Part shown: positions 10,322-19,604 of the stretch, piece by piece
Position numbering within the stretch: position 1 is the first letter of the stretch
How the letters are laid out: every line of letters begins with the position of its first letter
NCBI RefSeq assembly: GCF_036370855.1
Contig: NC_088105.1
Location: forward strand, 10,483,619-10,547,618
Length of the DNA stretch: 64,000 nucleotides
From: Dromaius novaehollandiae
Lineage: Eukaryota; Chordata; Aves; Casuariiformes; Dromaiidae
Direction: 5' to 3'
Notes under the pieces: model-generated
The model's input: the letters and a program-made list of their open reading frames with translations, nothing else
Databases searched by the model: none
What the model was told of the DNA's origin: nothing
Position numbers and translations under genes: made by a program

Positions 10322-13300
10322 CTGTTTAACCGGGGAGAAACCCAGGATGGGGAACAGAAGTCAGTCCAAAGTGGTCACAGTGATATGCCAGAAGCAAGCT
10401 ATGAGGGTGCTCTCCCCTTCCCGACCTTCCCCCTCCTACAACTGGAAGGTAGTTCACATTGGCACGCTCCGGGGGCCCAGGACCTGCAGAGAGATCTCTT
10501 GCCCCATGTTGTGGGACCCACGCACCAGCCTGGCAGCTATAGCTCCACAGATGAAGACAAGGCTACAGCTTTGGAGTCCCAGGGCGCAATTCCTGAAGAA
10601 ATTACAGCTGGTCACAAGCTTTCTTCCCTTCCCTGCTCTTGTTTTCTTTAAGGTTTGTGACCATTCACAGCACCTGCCTCCATCGTGTTCATGGCCTGCC
10701 TCCTAGCTACGCTAGGTGAGCAAGGGCTACTGTGCTTCTGTCTGGAAACGGAGGACAGCGAGGTCCAGGCCACAACTGCTCGTTGCTCCCCACAGCAAGG
10801 CGGGATCTCTGTGAGCCAGAGCTCTGCCAGCAGAAGTGTGGGGTGCACATCAGCGCTATGGCTCCTGCTTGAGGTCCCACGACACAGAGGGACTGGGGAG
10901 CTCAGGAGCCTCAGCCCTCCAAGGACATGTTAATACTGCATTCAGACTGAAGAGCTGCAGGGGAAACCCTGTACTATATGCTCCAACTGGGCCTATTTTT
11001 AAGGGTATGATTTGCTTTTTTTACTTGTAAGCTGTTTCCCTAAAATCCCTAGGGCCTGACATGGGCAGCAATTCCCGCAAACCCTCAGAAAAGACTGTGA
11101 AGGGTCCTGAGAGAGAAGAATAATTAAATGTGCTTCTTTACTTGTTCCTGGAGAGTCAGTGCCTTCTGGTCGATGAGTAACCCGCAAGGGAAGCTTCCGT
11201 TCCTCACCTTTCAGCAAGAAGGGCTTTTCAGCCTTCTCCTGCTTTGTGTTCTGGGTGGTGACGTTTTGCAGGCAGGATTGAGCCTCTGACTTTTGGGCTG
11301 TGTCCCCTACAGAGAGAAGGAGATATGCTGCTCACTGCTGGGGGAACAGGCAAGCTGGGCTGCAATAAGAAAAGCAACAGGGCTGCCAGGAGCTTGCAGC
11401 TGAGAGAGCTAGAAGGAACAATGATACTGCTTGGAGTATTGACTCTTCCTGCTTTCTGAGCAGGGGAAAGAGGAAGAAACATGCAGAGCCCAGCATGGTT
11501 TCAAAGCAGGACAGCAAAGGTGGGAGAGAGAGAAGCAGGTCAACACTGTGCTGAGAAGCAAATGCCTTCTTTCCTGCCTGACTCTGGAAAACTGACAGCA
11601 GGTGCTAGAGATCCCCAGATAACATCTTTCCAGTGTCTCTGCAAAGTGTAGGCACGTGCAGAGTGGAGCAGCAGCAACAGGCAACCATAACTCACCTTTG
11701 GTCCCGTGTCTGTTCCTTAGCGTGCTATGGGATTCACTCTCCAGAGTTTCTCGCTCCGTGTGCTCTGCTGGCTCCTTGTCTAGGAGGGAGGCACTGATGC
11801 TCTCTACCAAGGAGCTGCTGGGGATGCCTTCTGTGGCAGTTGGACCTGAATGTCTCCTTTTACTGTCAGAGTTTAGTGACTTGCCTATTGATAAATCATC
11901 TTCCTCTGGTCTGTGGGAGCTTTCATGTTGCCTGCTTGTCTCCTGGTGCCCATGTGTTTCCTGCAGGACAGGGCTCTCTTCTTTACTGTCCATTTTATCT
12001 TGGGCTAGCCTGGCTGTAGGCAATAAAATTCACAGACCTAAGCTCAATTTCTTTCAGCACAAGAAACAACAACCCTTCCTCCCATTCTGCCTCCTCTCAG
12101 CAAAGACCCTGGTTATCAGCATTTTGGAAATACTATACAAATAGGCAGATGGGGAAAGGACTCACCTCCATCTGTGTCATCTTCTGCCTGGGATCTTTCT
12201 GAGACACCATCTCCCATCTCCTCAGATTCTTCCAATGACACTTTGGTTTCCTGGGGGACCTTGTCCTCTGCCGTAAGGCCAGCCAGCCCCGAGTGTGTCA
12301 CCTCGCCCCCATCAGCAGTCAGTGATTCACCCACTGCGGGATCCTTCTCCTCTGGTTTGCAGGAGGTGTCAGGCCAGCTGCTTGTCACCTCGTGCCCAAG
12401 TGTTTCTGGAGGGATCTCTTGGAGGACTGGAGGCTCTGCTGGGCTGTCCACCTCATCCTGGGCTGGTCCAGCTGTTGGGATCAGAGTTCACAGCTCAACT
12501 ATCCATACAGGAGTCGAGAAAACCTACTTTTTTTTTTTTTTTTTTTACCACCACCCAGCAAAACTCCCAATCTTTGTGTTTCAGAAACATCTATACAAAC
12601 AAACTGCCAAGAAGAGAATTTACCATGACCAGCCGTCATCACCAATGAATTGTGCTGCTTCATGCTTTCCAAAAGGACTCAACTGGGTCTCTGCATTTGT
12701 GACTGCAACAGTGGCCTTACAATGACTGATCCCTTTTAGGGACGCACTCCTCTATCCACACTTCAACCTGTCCAGTGCTGGTAACTTGAAATGCTTTCAA
12801 AGCACAAATCCCATTAACACTGTCCTATGATGGGGAGCAATTTCCTCATTAAGTGTTAGGATATGTTACCACATCTTCCACAGACAGTGGCTTTCCTAGG
12901 CTGGTAAATTAAGATGAGGGATTTAAAGCATTTCCAAAGCTGTTGTTGGATATTGGCCAGAATAGTTAATGTCAACACAGTTCGAGCATCTGCCTGAAGA
13001 AAAATTAAATGTTAGCTCTGCTTGTGCTCTTCTTCTGTCCCTGTTCTGGAGCTGTCCTTCCAAACAGTTAGGATTAAATACTGTAGAAACAGCAAATTAA
13101 AAGCAAATATCAGAGGGTAATTCAACAGAGATTCTGAAGTTGAACATAAGCATTTGCAATGTATTCTGAATCTTACAAAACTAAACACTGCAGCTCAAAT
13201 CTCCGACACTCTTTGTAAGGAGTTACTTATGAATGATCCTGCGGATCAAGCACTACAACGACAGAAATGATCGTGCTAAAATTAGAATACAGATCAACAA

Positions 13301-14369
13301 AAATGGCAAGGAGCTCCCCACTAACTTGAAAAGAGAAAAATAGCTGCACTTGTTTCATGTCAGAACATGCTGTCCTTTGGCGCATGATTATCATGCTCAT
13401 TCTTGCTGATTATTATGGGAACATTTCAGAATGTTTAGGACAGGTCTCATCTGATTATAGCATCTAGGTACCACTGAAATACCCACATGTAGCAGTAATA
13501 ACAAGGCACCAGGACAATGTAAGTACATGCTATGCACTGAAATACGAGGAACCTGAGAGGTATCCTGCTATTCAAGCTGGTCACAAACCGTGCCACCTTG
13601 TCCTGCCTCCCCAGGGAGGCTTCCCATCCACAGATGGTGGAAGAAGGGCTTGTTATTTAAGCACCTGTAGATTTGTGGTGTCTGGGCTCTGCAGAGTTTG
13701 GATCCTGTGCTTGAGCCAAGCTGTCTGTGTGAAATGCGTGCCCGCCTGCCAGGCGTGAGCCTGTGAGGCTTGCTGCTCACCCGGGAGTGTGTTTGCTCTA
13801 AACTCAGAGCTTCCCCTCTCAGCGGGTCCATCTGAAATACCGGCATTCAACAGAGCCTCTTCCTCCCGGGCCGGTAACGGGAGGGAGCTGCTCCCTACCC
13901 CTGCCACCCGTCGCGTGTCACCCTGCGGTGGGAGTTGCTCCCCGGGATTGCCTCTCACTGGGTTGCTGCCAGGGACAGTATTCGCCTCTCCGCAACCAGC
14001 CTCACAAAGCTGCCTCTCACGGGGAAGCGCTGGGAGGCCGGGAAGAAACCTCTCCCATCCGGGAGCCCTAATCTCTGCCTCTTCTTGCACTACAGTCCTG
14101 GACACTGAGTCTAAGCTTGCTGCTGCCAGGAATCGGAAACTGAAAGTAACTTGTTACTGCTTGTCCAAAAAAAAAAAGGGGGGGGGGGGGATAGCAGCTT
14201 GCTTTTCTTGGCCTAGAAAAGAGGGTTTGGGGTTTTTTTTTTCCCCCTCCTCCTTTCAGATTTCCCTTTTCACTGTTGGAATTCTCTGGCAAAGGGTTTT
14301 TCCTGGTACCTGGAGCAGGTGTAGGACTCACTCACCTCCGCAGAGGTCCACACTCGGGTTCTCTTCCAT
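9546..14369 (-). CDS. TOR1AIP2: TOR1AIP2 (LULL1), torsin-activating ER membrane protein
   Basis: This gene encodes LULL1, an ER membrane protein whose lumenal domain binds and stimulates Torsin AAA+ ATPases. Six inferred exons (14369-14336, 14089-13781, 12471-12166, 12013-11696, 11306-11208, 10321-9546) total 1842 nt and give 613 codons plus stop, with every intron in phase 1. Residues 1-355 form an acidic, variable N-terminal region, about 356-374 one membrane helix, and the rest the lumenal activator domain. The lumenal part matches the family closely ([53 protein letters not shown]). The catalytic arginine finger corresponds to Arg588 in WSRISHL; the conserved cysteines are in LQCL and GGC near the C-terminus. 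Human LULL1 is 470 residues, so this N-terminal half is longer, partly through a duplicated exon. The mammalian IFRG15 alternative product was not found. Confidence 0.9.
11208..11306 (-). CDS. TOR1AIP2: TOR1AIP2 juxtamembrane exon
   Basis: A 99-nt phase 1-1 exon with acceptor CTCTGTAG|GG and donor AAAG|GTGAGG. It encodes [15 protein letters not shown] and then a Lys/Glu-rich stretch ending KPFLLK, directly before the membrane helix. The basic residues on the cytosolic side suit the known topology. Confidence 0.8.
11696..12013 (-). CDS. TOR1AIP2: TOR1AIP2 N-terminal exon, duplicate copy B
   Basis: A 318-nt phase 1-1 exon with acceptor GCCTACAG|CC and donor AAAG|GTGAGT. It encodes [18 protein letters not shown], then HQETS, RPEEDD, a GKSL segment and HSG, ending RNRHGTK. 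It resembles the preceding exon (12166-12471) in order and spacing of motifs, consistent with tandem exon duplication. The sequence is acidic, polar and probably disordered. Confidence 0.8.
12166..12471 (-). CDS. TOR1AIP2: TOR1AIP2 N-terminal exon, duplicate copy A
   Basis: A 306-nt phase 1-1 exon with acceptor CCCAACAG|CT and donor GGAG|GTGAGT. It encodes [18 protein letters not shown], then HEVTS, KPEEKD, a GESL segment and HSG, ending in an acidic tail AEDDTDG. In 17 residues near its start it shares 11 with the next exon. Confidence 0.8.
13781..14089 (-). CDS. TOR1AIP2: TOR1AIP2 possible cassette exon
   Basis: A 309-nt phase 1-1 candidate. The acceptor GACTGTAG|TG is weak with a poor local pyrimidine tract, although a C13-T11 tract lies about 80 nt upstream on the transcript strand. 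The donor CCGG|GTGAGC is good. It encodes [19 protein letters not shown] through FRANTLP, with no recognised motif. Because 309 is divisible by three, including or skipping it keeps the frame; skipping gives 510 residues, nearer the human length. I regard inclusion as uncertain. Confidence 0.45.
14178..14190. repeat. A11-G13 homopolymer junction
   Basis: Eleven A (14167-14177) are followed by thirteen G. On the TOR1AIP2 strand this is C13T11, inside the intron upstream of the possible cassette exon. Confidence 0.9.
14336..14369 (-). CDS. TOR1AIP2: TOR1AIP2 start exon (coding part)
   Basis: ATG at 14369 opens [11 protein letters not shown] and runs into the donor GGAG|GTGAGT in phase 1, matching all downstream exons. 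A CTGCAG|A acceptor near 14397 could begin this exon after the 5' UTR intron. The start is chosen because it is the first ATG that joins the downstream phase. The human protein also starts with a short acidic segment. Confidence 0.7.
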
Positions 14370-15430
14370 CTTCCTGCTCTCCGGGAGTCGCGGGCTCTGC
14401 AGCGCCTTGCTTCACTTTCTGATTTGGTCATAAGGAGACCGGTCTCCCCGCTGCGTGAGTGGCCGAGCGAGTCCTGCCCCGCGCAGACAACATCCCTTCG
14501 GGGCCTCAGGAACCGCCACGAAACGCAGCAAAGCTGATAAGCGCAAGCGGGGAAGCGGTGACTGAGTGGGAAAGGAGGCCGCTCCCTCCCTGGCCCTACC
14601 TACCGGGCTGGCTGGGCAACGTGAAAATGGATGGATGTGCCCGGGCGCGTTTCCGATAACGTGACACGAGCGTTTGAGCCTAAGCAATAGTAAGTATTTT
14701 GCCTGCTACCAGCAGCCCAGCGGCTACGCAAACTTTGCAGAGCTGCCTTGGGACAGGCCTCGGGGCTGCGGCTCTGGTACCTCGCACAATACAGCCGCAT
14801 CAACGCAGAGCAAAGCCCCAGCTTTACTTTGATAGATTTTTAATGCTAGTTAATGGGTATTAATGAACTTCGAGCTGCAGGCTCCTACCCCATCCGCCAC
14901 GACAGTCCCTCCCGCAGCAAGGGCTCCGTGGGAGCGGGCAGCGGCATGCAGCAGGTAGCTGGTGTGGCCACAGAAAGCAGAGCTGGGTTTTCAGCGCAGC
15001 TCGGAAACCTCCGGACGGGGAGTCTTGGAGGAAAGGGGCACTGTGGAAGCAGGCTCCTCCGGCGCTCGTGTTTCCCCGTCACTGCAGCCTCCGGCCCGCA
15101 GGTTTCACGAGCGCGACGCCTGCCCGACCACCGGCCAGCCACGGCGAGCAATAGGCAGCGGTGAAACACAGGAGGAACTTTCCCTGCCGGGGGCCGGATG
15201 CCGCAGATGTCTGCGAAATACAAGATCTCAATATCCGACCTTTACAGCGGCCCTTCTAGCCGAAGGGGGCACCTTCTGCCACCCGACGCGGTCTCTATAA
15301 CTGAGTTTTCTCAAGCCTGGGGGTATAACTGCTGCCAGGCCCGCGACCCCTCCCCGCGCTGGCTCCCCGCTGTACGCTCGCACGAGAAGGAAGTCGGAGG
15401 CACAAAGTCGCTGGCGGAGTCGGCGCTTAC

Positions 15431-15560
15431 CTAGGCGTGTCCGGAGCCGGTCCGGGCGGCGAAGCAAAGCGGAGGGGCTGCGAGGGGCGGCTGGCGGCGG
15501 CACCGTGTCGCGCCCTCCCTGGGGCCCGCGGCCGGCAGGGCAGCCCGCTCCCCAGCCCGC
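15431..15560 (-). other. TOR1AIP2: TOR1AIP2 probable 5' UTR exon 1
   Basis: A consensus donor CCTAG|GTAAGC on the minus strand sits at the edge of a GC-rich promoter. The exon's upstream limit is approximate. The CpG-rich flank continues to about 14450, so alternative first exons are possible. Confidence 0.55.
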
Positions 15561-15620
15561 ACCCTTAATCCTCCGCTGTCAACGTGACAGTGAACTCTGC
15601 CCTTCCCGGTGCTGGGCAGG

Positions 15621-15637
15621 CTGCTGGGAGCTGTAGT
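15621..15637 (-). promoter_or_regulatory. ZNF143/THAP11-type promoter element
   Basis: The minus strand reads ACTACAGCTCCCAGCAG, a close match to the ACTACAnnTCCCAGnnnGC element bound by ZNF143/THAP11 in many vertebrate housekeeping promoters. It lies just upstream of the inferred TOR1AIP2 first exon and in the same orientation. Confidence 0.8.
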
Positions 15638-15640
15638 TTT

Positions 15641-17369
15641 CCTTTTCTCCCTCCAAAGACGACTGGCTTTTCCTTAATGAGCAACAACTAGATCAGCAAG
15701 GGCGTCACTCTCCGGAGCGTCCAGGAGACCGTACTTTTTTTTGGCTGTGTTTCCAAAACCCTGCAGTTGCACGTAGTTTCCTTCGGGGAAGCTGAATGAC
15801 TAGTTTTTTTCCATGTTAAGTAACGGTGTTGCAGATTTAAATAAATCGCAGCAGGGAGAGAAATTGCTTTGAGAGAAGGGATGATTTAGGAAGATGGCAG
15901 TGTTACAAAAAGCCCCAAATGTAGCCAGCGACCCCCCGACTGGAAACGTCACCTTCTGCCAGGGCAGGGGGGCCGGGGAGCGGTGCGTGTGCCGAGCAGC
16001 CGCCTGGGGGGCACCAGGCGTGGGGACGCCCCGGCACCTCCCTGCAGCGTGCTCTGCAGCAGGCAGAAGAGCCCGGAGCAAGCCTGTGTAGCTGCCTCCG
16101 GCCTTCCTGAGGGAAGCGAGAGGGGATTTGATTGCTGTGGAGTTGTTATTCACCAGATCCCTCCATAAGAGAATGTGGGACACTTGGGGGTCGGGTTCAA
16201 GTGGGCAGAAAAAAAAAATATTCCTTTATGCTGCGTGCAGAAAACTTCCGGACTTCGTTGCTATGGAAGGATGTGGAGGCGGAGTGTCAGCAGGTTCAGA
16301 AAAAGGACTGGACTCATTCATGGACAGCAGGTCCACTAGCAGATAGCGCAGGACTGGGCAGGGATGTATCTGGCAAGGAGAGATGCCATTTAGGTGGAGC
16401 ACATGAGCCTGGTGCCACTCTGCAGTCATTCTCCTCACACTCCTCCAGCATACCAAACTGTTGTACTGCAGGTATTAAAGCCAAAAGTAGGTCGACTGTG
16501 CCGTTGGGGCTGCAGGATGGCCTGCTCCCTCTTTCCAAAGGCCTCCACGACCTGGCCCCCATCCTGTGCCTGCTTTTGTGTCCATCCCTCAACCTGTTGT
16601 GATTGCTCAGTTGTGAGACAGATGTGCACACGTGTGCCATGCTACACAAGCGGTAAGTGTGTGTATGTGTGTCAGTACCCATGCTGGTGCTATCAGAAAG
16701 GTGGCATCGTATGATAAGATGTGTACATGGGCACAAGATTGTACAGATTTTATGACAGAAACAAATCTGGTTGCGTGATGCAGGAAGGACCATAATACTT
16801 CAAAGATAGATGCTGATTTGGGCTGGATGGAGAATAAATGGGCTTCTTCGCAGTCAGTACTGATCTCCTTGCTTTCCTACCTCCTGTAGCAGTAGCAAGA
16901 TTGTACCTGCTCTCCAGCAATGAAGAAAGGCAGGCAGCTTCCTCGGTGAACTGCAGAGCCGCCCTGCTGATAGTGGCTGAGAAGGGACAGAGTCCACCTC
17001 CCTTCGTGCCAGATTCAGCAAATTCTTTTATCACGGCCAACCTCTCACAGGTTGCAGTAGAGAACTATAAATCCAGTGAGGACAGCAAAGCAGGAAGCAA
17101 CAGTCTCGGGGGCTTATCTACAGAGAGCTCTCCTGCCTTCATAGCTACTGGATACAAGATTGGGCTGTGAGGAGACCAAAACCTCCCTGAGGTTCCTGCT
17201 CTTCACTACTGTCCACCTTGCATGCCTGGCCAAAGATGTGTTTGACTTGATCTCCTTCTAGCCATAAGTAAGAAACAGCAAAGGTGGCCAAAGTGGACAG
17301 GAGCTGCAGGGAGAGCCAGGGAGATTATCCAAGGGGGAAGGCAAGAGGAGAAAGTTGGTAATGTTTGCA
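15641..17369. other. Intergenic DNA between TOR1AIP2 and TOR1AIP1
   Basis: No exon is recognised. A moderately GC-rich patch occurs near 15930-16110 and a GT-rich simple stretch near 16630-16675. Open frames here lack splice context and family similarity. Confidence 0.6.
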
Positions 17370-17700
17370 GATGTGTGAGGATGCTTCATCCAGGTCACCG
17401 ATGAAGCTGTTGAATGCTATCACTCCCTGCAACCAGCTCTGGGCTTGCTGCTGCCTGCAAGTTGAGCCACTGATTACTAACCCTCAGGCCTGGTAGTTCA
17501 GCCAACTTTCAACCCACTTGAGTCGGTTTCTCAAGCCCATGCTTTCTGATTTTCAAAATGAGGTTACTGTGGGAGACAATGTCAAAATGCTCATTAAAAT
17601 CAAAGTATGTTACATCCATCTGTCCCTACATCCACATAGCCAGTCATTTCATGACAGGAGGCAATCGGGATGGGCGAAGGGACTACTCTTTTAACAGGTG
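17370..17700 (-). mobile_element. Degenerate CR1 LINE fragment (reverse transcriptase part)
   Basis: The reverse complement reads as decayed CR1 ORF2. A recognisable FDIVSHSNL corresponds to the family's FDTVSHSIL segment, followed by remnants of the HGL...W..NWL region. The plus strand has the familiar GTGGGAGACAATGTCAAA and an ACATCCA segment downstream. Stops and indels interrupt it, so it is an old dead copy. Boundaries are approximate. Confidence 0.75.
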
Positions 17701-18780
17701 CACAAGTGTCACGAAACTGGTGGTGGAACTGCAGAGCGAAAGAGGTGAGTCATGGACAAAGCCAGGCATTAGTTTAAGTCTTCGCAGACTGGAGACTTGG
17801 TTACTGAAAAGCATTTTGGCAGGAGAATTAACTGTGACAAAAGTGTTTTGGAGTTATCCATGATCACAAAACTATTGCAAAAAAAGCATGTTGGCATTGT
17901 ATAATGTTGCTTTTTCCCTTTTAGCACTCATTCCACTGGACTTGAGCTGGTATGCAGAACTCTGACTTAACAAATCTGTTCTTTTTTAAACCCAAGTTTG
18001 ATGAGGAGTTTTCGTTAAAGAGGAACAGTGTTCCCTTTCAGTCTGCAGAAGGACGAAGGGTAATCATAAATTAATTGGATTAAAAGAGCATGTTTTTGAG
18101 TCCTATTTTCTTTACCTAATGTAATTGTTTAAATAATGCAATCATTTAGTTATGTTCTTTGGAAACCTGTGAATAAAGTGATACCACTTCCAACTTACTT
18201 TCTACCAGGGCACCTGCCAGATCAGAAATGATGAGTCAGGCAACTGGCAGGTCTTTCTCCACTCGATCTGAATCAGAACAGACAGCTCAGTTATACTTTG
18301 AAACCTTCTAATGAGGTATTCATTACACCCTCTGGTAGTTTTGTGTTAGAAAACATCGCTCAGCATCTACATTCTGCTCTGACATGTCAAAAGAGTGACA
18401 GTATTTACTCTGCTGCTGGTACGGATGGAGCTATGCATAATTTATCTCGCAAATATTCGCGTGCCTCGAAACAAAACTGGGACATTTGGTGTGCTGATTA
18501 TATAGCATTAGCATCCTTTTTATCTTGAAATGTGCACACAGACGGTTACAGGGTGGAAGGACTAAAGGGCATTGCCATCACGCGGGAGTCTCGCTTACGT
18601 GCACAAACACACAGGCGTGTACCCGGTCTACAACCCTGCAAGATAAATACTGTCACGAACTTGATCGCACATGTTTCGGGGTGCCGTAGATGAGATCCGA
18701 CGACGGGGGTTGTTGCGGGGGAAAGGGTCATTTCCCTTGATTTCAGTTCTCAGCGAGCAGAAACCCTCCAGTACTGCCAT
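17701..18780. other. Intergenic DNA upstream of TOR1AIP1
   Basis: AT-rich DNA with no recognised exon. The last few hundred bases merge into the TOR1AIP1 CpG island. Confidence 0.6.
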
Positions 18781-19104
18781 TTCCCTAGTGACTCGTGCCC
18801 AAGCCCTCTGCCGCTGCGAGGGAAAATGCGGCGTGTGAAAGCACAGCCTGCGGCCGGCTCCGCGCTGGGGGCGGCACGGACGCCGTGTGCGGGGTCCCGG
18901 GCACCGGGGAGGCCGCGCCGGGGGGGGGGGCCCGGCGCGCCGGGCTCTCCCTCATTCTTTGCACTGGGGGGCACCCTCGGGCGCCGGGACCGCCGTCGCC
19001 CGGCCCTTCCGCCGCCTTTCCCGTCGGAAAGCGGGCGCGGGCGGGCGCGGCGGGCGGGCGGCGAGGCCTCGGGCGGGCTCGGGCGCTGCCGCGGCGGGCG
19101 GAAA

Positions 19105-19152
19105 GGCGAGGGCGAGGGCGAGGGCGAGGGCGAGGGCGAGGGCGAGGGCGAG
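19105..19152 (+). repeat. GGCGAG hexamer repeat, 8 copies, just before the TOR1AIP1 ATG
   Basis: Eight perfect GGCGAG units end ten bases before the start codon at 19163. The sense strand has repeated GGG tracts separated by CGA, a G-quadruplex-prone pattern. In the frame of the protein it would read as alternating Ala-Arg, but no upstream in-frame ATG exists, so it is presumed 5' UTR. Confidence 0.95.
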
Positions 19153-19162
19153 GGCGGCGGCC

Positions 19163-19604
19163 ATGGCGGCGGCGCGGGCCGGGGCCGGGGCCGGGGCGGC
19201 GGCGCTGCTGTACCACGTGACGCCGCGGCGCTCGATCCGCGCGCGGGCCGCGGCGAATGGCGGCGCGGCGGAAGCGGCGGCCTCCGGCACCGCCCCGCGG
19301 CAGGGCCGGCGGGAAGTGAGGTTCGCGGCGACGCCCCCTCCGCGGCAAGGCGGCAGCTTCAGTCCGGCGCGGAGCGGAGCGGCGGCGGGCGGCCGGGGCA
19401 GGGGACGGCGGCGGCGGCGCCGTGGGGCGGTAGCAGCAGCAGCGGCCGGGAGGATGGTGGGGGACAGCGACGGGCAGGCTCCGCCGGACGGCACCGAGCT
19501 GAAGCGCCGGCGGAAGAGCCCGCGGCTGTCGGGCGCCGCAGAAGCGGCGCAGGCGGAGGAGGCCGAGCCCGAGGCCGAGCCCGGTGCCGGAGGCGCGCTG
19601 GAGG
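19163..19604 (+). CDS. TOR1AIP1: TOR1AIP1 coding exon 1
   Basis: The ATG at 19163 (GCGGCCATGG, strong Kozak) is the only in-frame ATG in the long open stretch. The exon encodes 147 residues: an Ala/Gly/Arg-rich start, [15 protein letters not shown] (PP1 docking), a poly-Arg/poly-Ala stretch, [11 protein letters not shown] and an acidic end. The donor is G|GTGAGC, phase 1. Confidence 0.88.

Noticed and set aside
16838-17170. 110-codon plus-strand frame between the two torsin-activator genes
   Set aside because: There is a methionine start but no family similarity or splice context, and the composition looks like ordinary intergenic DNA next to a CR1 relic.
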